A DNA stretch of 64,000 nucleotides from Burkholderia aenigmatica (GTDB lineage: Bacteria > Pseudomonadota > Gammaproteobacteria > Burkholderiales > Burkholderiaceae). Each line of letters begins with the position of its first letter. Positions within the stretch are counted from its first letter, which is position 1. The DNA lies in contig NZ_CABVQC010000050.1 of NCBI RefSeq assembly GCF_902499175.1, positions 1 to 64,000 of the forward strand. The letters are read 5' to 3'. Made by a program: the position numbers and the translations under genes. This document shows, in pieces, positions 60,621 through 64,000 of the stretch. The notes below the pieces were generated by a model. It was not told where the DNA came from. It saw nothing but the letters and a program-made list of their open reading frames with translations, and ran no database searches.

Positions 60621-60944
60621 ATGAACCAAGACCACTTTACGTACCGCGTGACGTGGTCCCCGGAGGACGGGGAGCACGTCGGCCTGTGCGCGGAGTTCCC
60701 ATCTCTTTCGTGGCTCGACGGAACACCGGAAGGCGCGCTGGCCGGCATTCGCCGGCTCGTCGCCGAGGTCGTGCGCGACCTGACCGCGAACGGAGAGAAA
60801 GTGCCCGAGCCGATCGCCGACCGAACCTACAGCGGCGAATTCAAGGTTCGCATCCCGCCGCAGGCGCACCGCGCGCTGGTGATCCAGGCCGCCGAACAAG
60901 GCGTCAGCCTGAATCGTCTCGCGAGCGCCAAGCTTTGCGCCTGA
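60621..60944 (+). CDS. hicB: HicB-family antitoxin
   Basis: Antitoxin of 107 residues that neutralises HicA and represses the operon. The N-terminal partially degraded RNase-H-like fold reads FTYRVTWSPEDGEHVGLCAEFPSLSWLDGTPEGALAGI, and the C-terminal DNA-binding ribbon-helix-helix is KVRIPPQAHRALVIQAAEQGVSLNRLASAKL, so this is the RHH type of HicB. AAGGAA precedes the start at 60621. It should bind the 22-bp palindrome at 60349-60370. Confidence 0.93.
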   Translation: MNQDHFTYRVTWSPEDGEHVGLCAEFPSLSWLDGTPEGALAGIRRLVAEVVRDLTANGEKVPEPIADRTYSGEFKVRIPPQAHRALVIQAAEQGVSLNRLASAKLCA

Positions 60945-61086
60945 CCGCGCCATCGCGCTCGCCAATATGAGTTGCCCGGCTTTCCGTCTGGAGGCCGGGC
61001 ATCTGACTTTTCGGGACCGTGGCACCCTGTGTGCATCGACGACCTCGCACCGAACCGCTCGACCTGCGTCACATCGTCATCGCCGC

Positions 61087-61117
61087 TTGACCTTACCATT
61101 ATGGGAATGTTGATACT
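61087..61117 (+). promoter_or_regulatory. MerR/CueR-type promoter of copA
   Basis: -35 TTGACC (61087-61092) and -10 GATACT (61112-61117) are 19 bp apart, longer than normal, and a dyad ACCTTACC-ATTAT-GGGAATGT lies in the spacer. Overlong spacers with a central dyad are the hallmark of promoters activated by MerR-type regulators; the dyad resembles the CueR consensus, which suits a copper exporter. Confidence 0.78.
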
Positions 61118-61159
61118 GGAACCATTCGCGGCATGAACCGCGCATTTGGGGAATCCGAC

Positions 61160-64000
61160 ATGACTGAACCACTCGCCTCCGCCGCACTGCAAACCATCGA
61201 ACTGAGCGTCGACGGCATGCATTGCGGCGGCTGCACGGGCCGCGTGCAGCGCGCGCTGGCCGCCGTGCCGGGCGTCGTCGACGCGACGGTCGATCTCGAT
61301 GGCCACTCGGCGACCGTGACCGCGCAGGAAACGATCGACGCCGCGCAACTCGTCGATGCGGTCGGCGCTGCCGGCTACCGTGCGGCCGTGCGCGAGCCGG
61401 CGCTCGAAACCGCTGTGCCCGTGCCTCGCGCCGAAACGTCGCCCGTAGCCGCTTCGACCACCCACCAGCCGCTTCAGGCTGAAACCACGATCGAACTCGA
61501 TATCGACGGCATGACCTGTGCGTCGTGCGTGTCGCGCGTCGAAAAGGCGCTGGCGAAGGTGCCGGGCGTCACGCGCGCGTCGGTCAATCTGGCAACCGAA
61601 CGCGCCACCGTCAATGCCACGGCGAAGGTTTCCGCCCTGCAACTGGTCGAAACCGTGAAACAGGCCGGCTACGGCGCAACGCCGACCATAACGGATGCCG
61701 GCGTCGCCTCGTTCGACGCTTCCTCGCCTGCCGCGCCCGCCAGCATCGAACTCGACATCGACGGGATGACCTGCGCGTCCTGCGTGTCGCGTGTCGAAAA
61801 GGCGCTGGCGAAGGTGCCGGGCGTCACGCGCGCGTCGGTCAACCTTGCGACCGAGCGAGCCACCATCGACGCGACACCCGACGTGACCGCCGCACGGCTC
61901 GCCGAAGCCGTGACACAAGCCGGCTATGGCGCGACGCCAGTGGCCACCGCGGCCATCGCGCCGGCAGCCTCCACGGCCTCCGCCGATCTCGAACTCGACA
62001 TCGGCGGGATGACCTGCGCGTCCTGCGCCGGCCGCGTCGAAAAGGCGCTGGCCGCCGTGCCGGGCGTCGCGCGCGCTTCCGTCAACCTCGCGACCGAGCG
62101 CGCATCGGTGCATGGCGCCGGCGCGCTCGACGCCGCCACGCTGATCGCGGCCGTCACCACCGCCGGCTACCGCGCGTCGCTCGCCGCCGCGTCATCGGCC
62201 GGCACCACGGCCGGCGCTGACGCGCAACCGGCCAGCGCCGCGCAGGACCCCGATGCGCGCAAGCGCCGCGAAGCGGTTCGCGAACGCAACCTCGTGATCG
62301 GGGCCGCCGTGCTGAGCGCGCCGCTCGTCGCGCCGATGCTCGTCGCGCCGTTCGGCATCGACCTGATGCTGAACGGCTGGCTCCAGCTCGTGCTCGCATC
62401 GATCGTCCAGTTCGGCTTCGGCGCGCGCTTCTATCGTGCCGCCTGGCATGCGGTGAAGGCGCGCGCCGGCAACATGGACCTGCTCGTCGCGCTCGGCACG
62501 TCGGCCGCGTACGGGCTGAGCCTGTGGATGCTGCTGCGCGACCCCGCAGATCCCGGCCACCTGTATTTCGAGGCGTCGGCCGTCATCGTCACGCTGGTGC
62601 GCTTCGGCAAATGGCTCGAATCGCGCGCGAAGCGCCAGACCACCGACGCGATCCGCGCGCTGAATGCGCTGCGGCCCGACCGGGCGCGCGTCGTCGAGCA
62701 CGGCGTCGAGCGCGACGTGCCGCTGGCGCAGGTGCGCGTCGGCACCCGCGTCAGCATCCGCCCCGGCGAACGCGTGCCCGTCGACGGCCGGATCGTGTCG
62801 GGCCGCTCGCACATCGACGAATCGCTGATCACCGGCGAAAGCCTGCCGGTACCGAAGGACGACGGCGACCCCGTCACGGCCGGCTCGATCAACGGTGAAG
62901 GCGCGCTCGTCGTCGAAACCACCGCGATCGGCGCGGAGACGACGCTCGCGCGCATCATCCGCCTCGTCGAATCCGCGCAGGCCGAGAAGGCGCCGATCCA
63001 GCGGCTCGTCGATCGCGTGAGCGAGGTGTTCGTGCCGGCGATCCTCGGCATCGCGGTGCTGACGCTGGCCGGCTGGCTGATCGCCGGCGCCGGGACTGAA
63101 ACCGCGATCCTCAACGCGGTCGCGGTGCTCGTCATCGCGTGCCCGTGCGCGCTCGGCCTCGCGACGCCCGCCGCGATCATGGCCGGCACGGGTGTCGCGG
63201 CCCGGCACGGCGTGCTGATCAAGGATGCGCAAGCGCTCGAACTCGCGCAGCGCGCGACCGTGATCGCGTTCGACAAGACCGGCACGCTGACCGAAGGCAA
63301 GCCGTCCGTGACGGCGTTCGAAGCCGTCGGCGTGCCGCATGGCGAAGCGCTCGCGCTCGCGGCGGCGGTGCAGCGCCAGAGCGACCACCCGCTCGCGCGC
63401 GCCGTGGTCGCCGCGCACGACGCCGACGTTGCCGCGGGCGGCAATGCGGTACCGTCGGCCGTCGCGGCCGATGCACGCGCGGTGGCTGGACGCGGCGTGG
63501 AAGCGCGCGTCGGCGGGCAGTTGCTCGCACTCGGCAGCACGCGCTGGCGCGACGAACTCGGCATCGCGGTGCCGCCCGTGCTCGACGCCCGCGCGGCGGA
63601 GCTCGAACGCGCGGGCAACACGATCTCGTGGCTGATGCGCGCCGATGCGCCGCGCGCCTTGCTCGCGCTGATCGCCTTCGGCGACACCGTGAAGCCCAGT
63701 GCCCGCGACGCGATCGCGGCACTGTCGGCGCGCGGGATCGCGAGCGTGCTCGTGACGGGCGACAACCGCGGCAGCGCGGCGGCCGTCGCGGCGGCGCTCG
63801 GCATCGGCGAGGTGCATGCTCAGGTGCTGCCCGACGACAAGGCACGCGTCGTCGCCGAACTGAAGCGCACGCACGGCGGAATCGTCGCGATGGTGGGTGA
63901 CGGGATCAACGACGCGCCCGCGCTCGCCGCGGCCGATGTCGGCATCGCGATGGCGACCGGCACGGACGTCGCGATGCACACGGCCGGCATCACGCTGATG
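61160..64000 (+). CDS. copA: Copper P1B-type ATPase with four metal-binding domains, 3' end missing
   Basis: Copper-exporting ATPase, start at 61160 with GGGGAA upstream; 947 residues are visible and the C-terminus lies beyond the window. Four N-terminal HMA domains have CxxC at Cys22/25 (GMHCGGC), Cys120/123, Cys205/208 and Cys286/289 (GMTCASC in the last three). The core has the TGES motif at 558-561, the transmembrane CPC motif at 661-663, the phosphorylated Asp705 in DKTGTLTEG, an HP loop in SDHPLARAVV and GDGIND with Asp914. All catalytic residues present are intact. The second and third HMA domains are a recent duplication (see repeats). It exports Cu(I) to the periplasm and is presumably activated by a CueR-like protein outside the window. 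Confidence 0.95.
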   Translation, partial: MTEPLASAALQTIELSVDGMHCGGCTGRVQRALAAVPGVVDATVDLDGHSATVTAQETIDAAQLVDAVGAAGYRAAVREPALETAVPVPRAETSPVAASTTHQPLQAETTIELDIDGMTCASCVSRVEKALAKVPGVTRASVNLATERATVNATAKVSALQLVETVKQAGYGATPTITDAGVASFDASSPAAPASIELDIDGMTCASCVSRVEKALAKVPGVTRASVNLATERATIDATPDVTAARLAEAVTQAGYGATPVATAAIAPAASTASADLELDIGGMTCASCAGRVEKALAAVPGVARASVNLATERASVHGAGALDAATLIAAVTTAGYRASLAAASSAGTTAGADAQPASAAQDPDARKRREAVRERNLVIGAAVLSAPLVAPMLVAPFGIDLMLNGWLQLVLASIVQFGFGARFYRAAWHAVKARAGNMDLLVALGTSAAYGLSLWMLLRDPADPGHLYFEASAVIVTLVRFGKWLESRAKRQTTDAIRALNALRPDRARVVEHGVERDVPLAQVRVGTRVSIRPGERVPVDGRIVSGRSHIDESLITGESLPVPKDDGDPVTAGSINGEGALVVETTAIGAETTLARIIRLVESAQAEKAPIQRLVDRVSEVFVPAILGIAVLTLAGWLIAGAGTETAILNAVAVLVIACPCALGLATPAAIMAGTGVAARHGVLIKDAQALELAQRATVIAFDKTGTLTEGKPSVTAFEAVGVPHGEALALAAAVQRQSDHPLARAVVAAHDADVAAGGNAVPSAVAADARAVAGRGVEARVGGQLLALGSTRWRDELGIAVPPVLDARAAELERAGNTISWLMRADAPRALLALIAFGDTVKPSARDAIAALSARGIASVLVTGDNRGSAAAVAAALGIGEVHAQVLPDDKARVVAELKRTHGGIVAMVGDGINDAPALAAADVGIAMATGTDVAMHTAGITLM
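61490..61609. repeat. copA: copA HMA duplication, copy 1
   Basis: 120-bp segment encoding the second HMA domain; nearly identical to 61745-61864, 255 bp (85 codons) downstream, with differences mostly at third codon positions. Confidence 0.9.
61745..61864. repeat. copA: copA HMA duplication, copy 2
   Basis: 120-bp partner of 61490-61609. The encoded 40 residues are almost identical to those of copy 1, whereas the first and fourth HMA domains are more diverged. Confidence 0.9.

Noticed and set aside
62192..63979. 595-residue minus-strand frame in the copA region
   Set aside because: Shadow of copA, which has all P-type ATPase motifs in order on the plus strand.
1..64000. tRNA, rRNA or CRISPR array
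   Set aside because: No cloverleaf ending in CCA with typical T-loop, no rRNA-like stretches and no regularly spaced repeats other than the 7-bp tandem array were noticed; a dedicated tRNA scan was not possible.

Overview
The window is high-GC chromosomal DNA that looks like Burkholderia, probably the B. cepacia complex. This rests on gene content and protein style: hmuTUV, a triclosan-insensitive-type FabV, a CioAB-type bd oxidase with a DUF2474 subunit, a persulfide dioxygenase-rhodanese fusion and glycine-zipper lipoproteins. There are no rRNA, tRNA, CRISPR or insertion-sequence features that I can see. Genes are densely packed on both strands.

Layout. 1-2783: end of a heme-uptake operon (hmuT partial, hmuU, hmuV). 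2895-7147: VOC protein, TRIC-type channel, class A penicillin-binding protein and an APH(6)-like kinase. 7148-12340: accessory island, visibly less GC-rich in its second half, with an OGG-fold DNA glycosylase-like gene framed by two strong hairpins, a lipoprotein, and a 698-residue protein that joins the N-terminal region of translation initiation factor IF-2 to an OLD-type ATPase/TOPRIM nuclease. This fusion is the most unusual object in the window. 12400-20357: ureidoglycine aminohydrolase, envelope proteins, a HIT protein, a beta-propeller protein, a serine hydrolase and a GST. 20430-25310: a four-gene membrane/redox operon and its GbsR/MarR-like regulator; both promoters carry the same 9-8-9 palindrome. 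25453-28354: fabV, then a divergent SDR/TetR pair with two operators. 28448-43000: a gluzincin-like protein, DMT and MFS transporters, an ArsR-SRPBCC pair with a probably leaderless repressor mRNA, LysR regulators, sulfur/peroxide genes, an 11-copy 7-bp tandem repeat and threonine aldolase. 43109-47110: envelope proteins, then a cyanide-insensitive-type bd oxidase operon preceded by a perfect FNR/ANR box. 47288-54590: lipoprotein, LysR, a hipA-first toxin-antitoxin operon with two operators, Pmp3, an exported unknown and an alkaline-phosphatase-superfamily enzyme. 54650-60035: a giant AsmA/DUF748 protein and a DUF1254 lipoprotein. 60349-60944: hicAB with a palindromic operator. 61087-64000: a MerR/CueR-type promoter and a copper ATPase with four metal-binding domains, cut by the window end.

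The genes fall into recurring themes: metal and heme handling (hmu, copA), thiol, sulfur and redox defence (GSTs, PRF, peroxiredoxin, bd oxidase), envelope maintenance (PBP, AsmA, glycine-zipper proteins), and stress or defence modules (IF2N-OLD fusion, hipA, hicAB). Several small regulators sit beside their targets with recognisable palindromic sites, so many regulatory assignments can be tested from this window alone.
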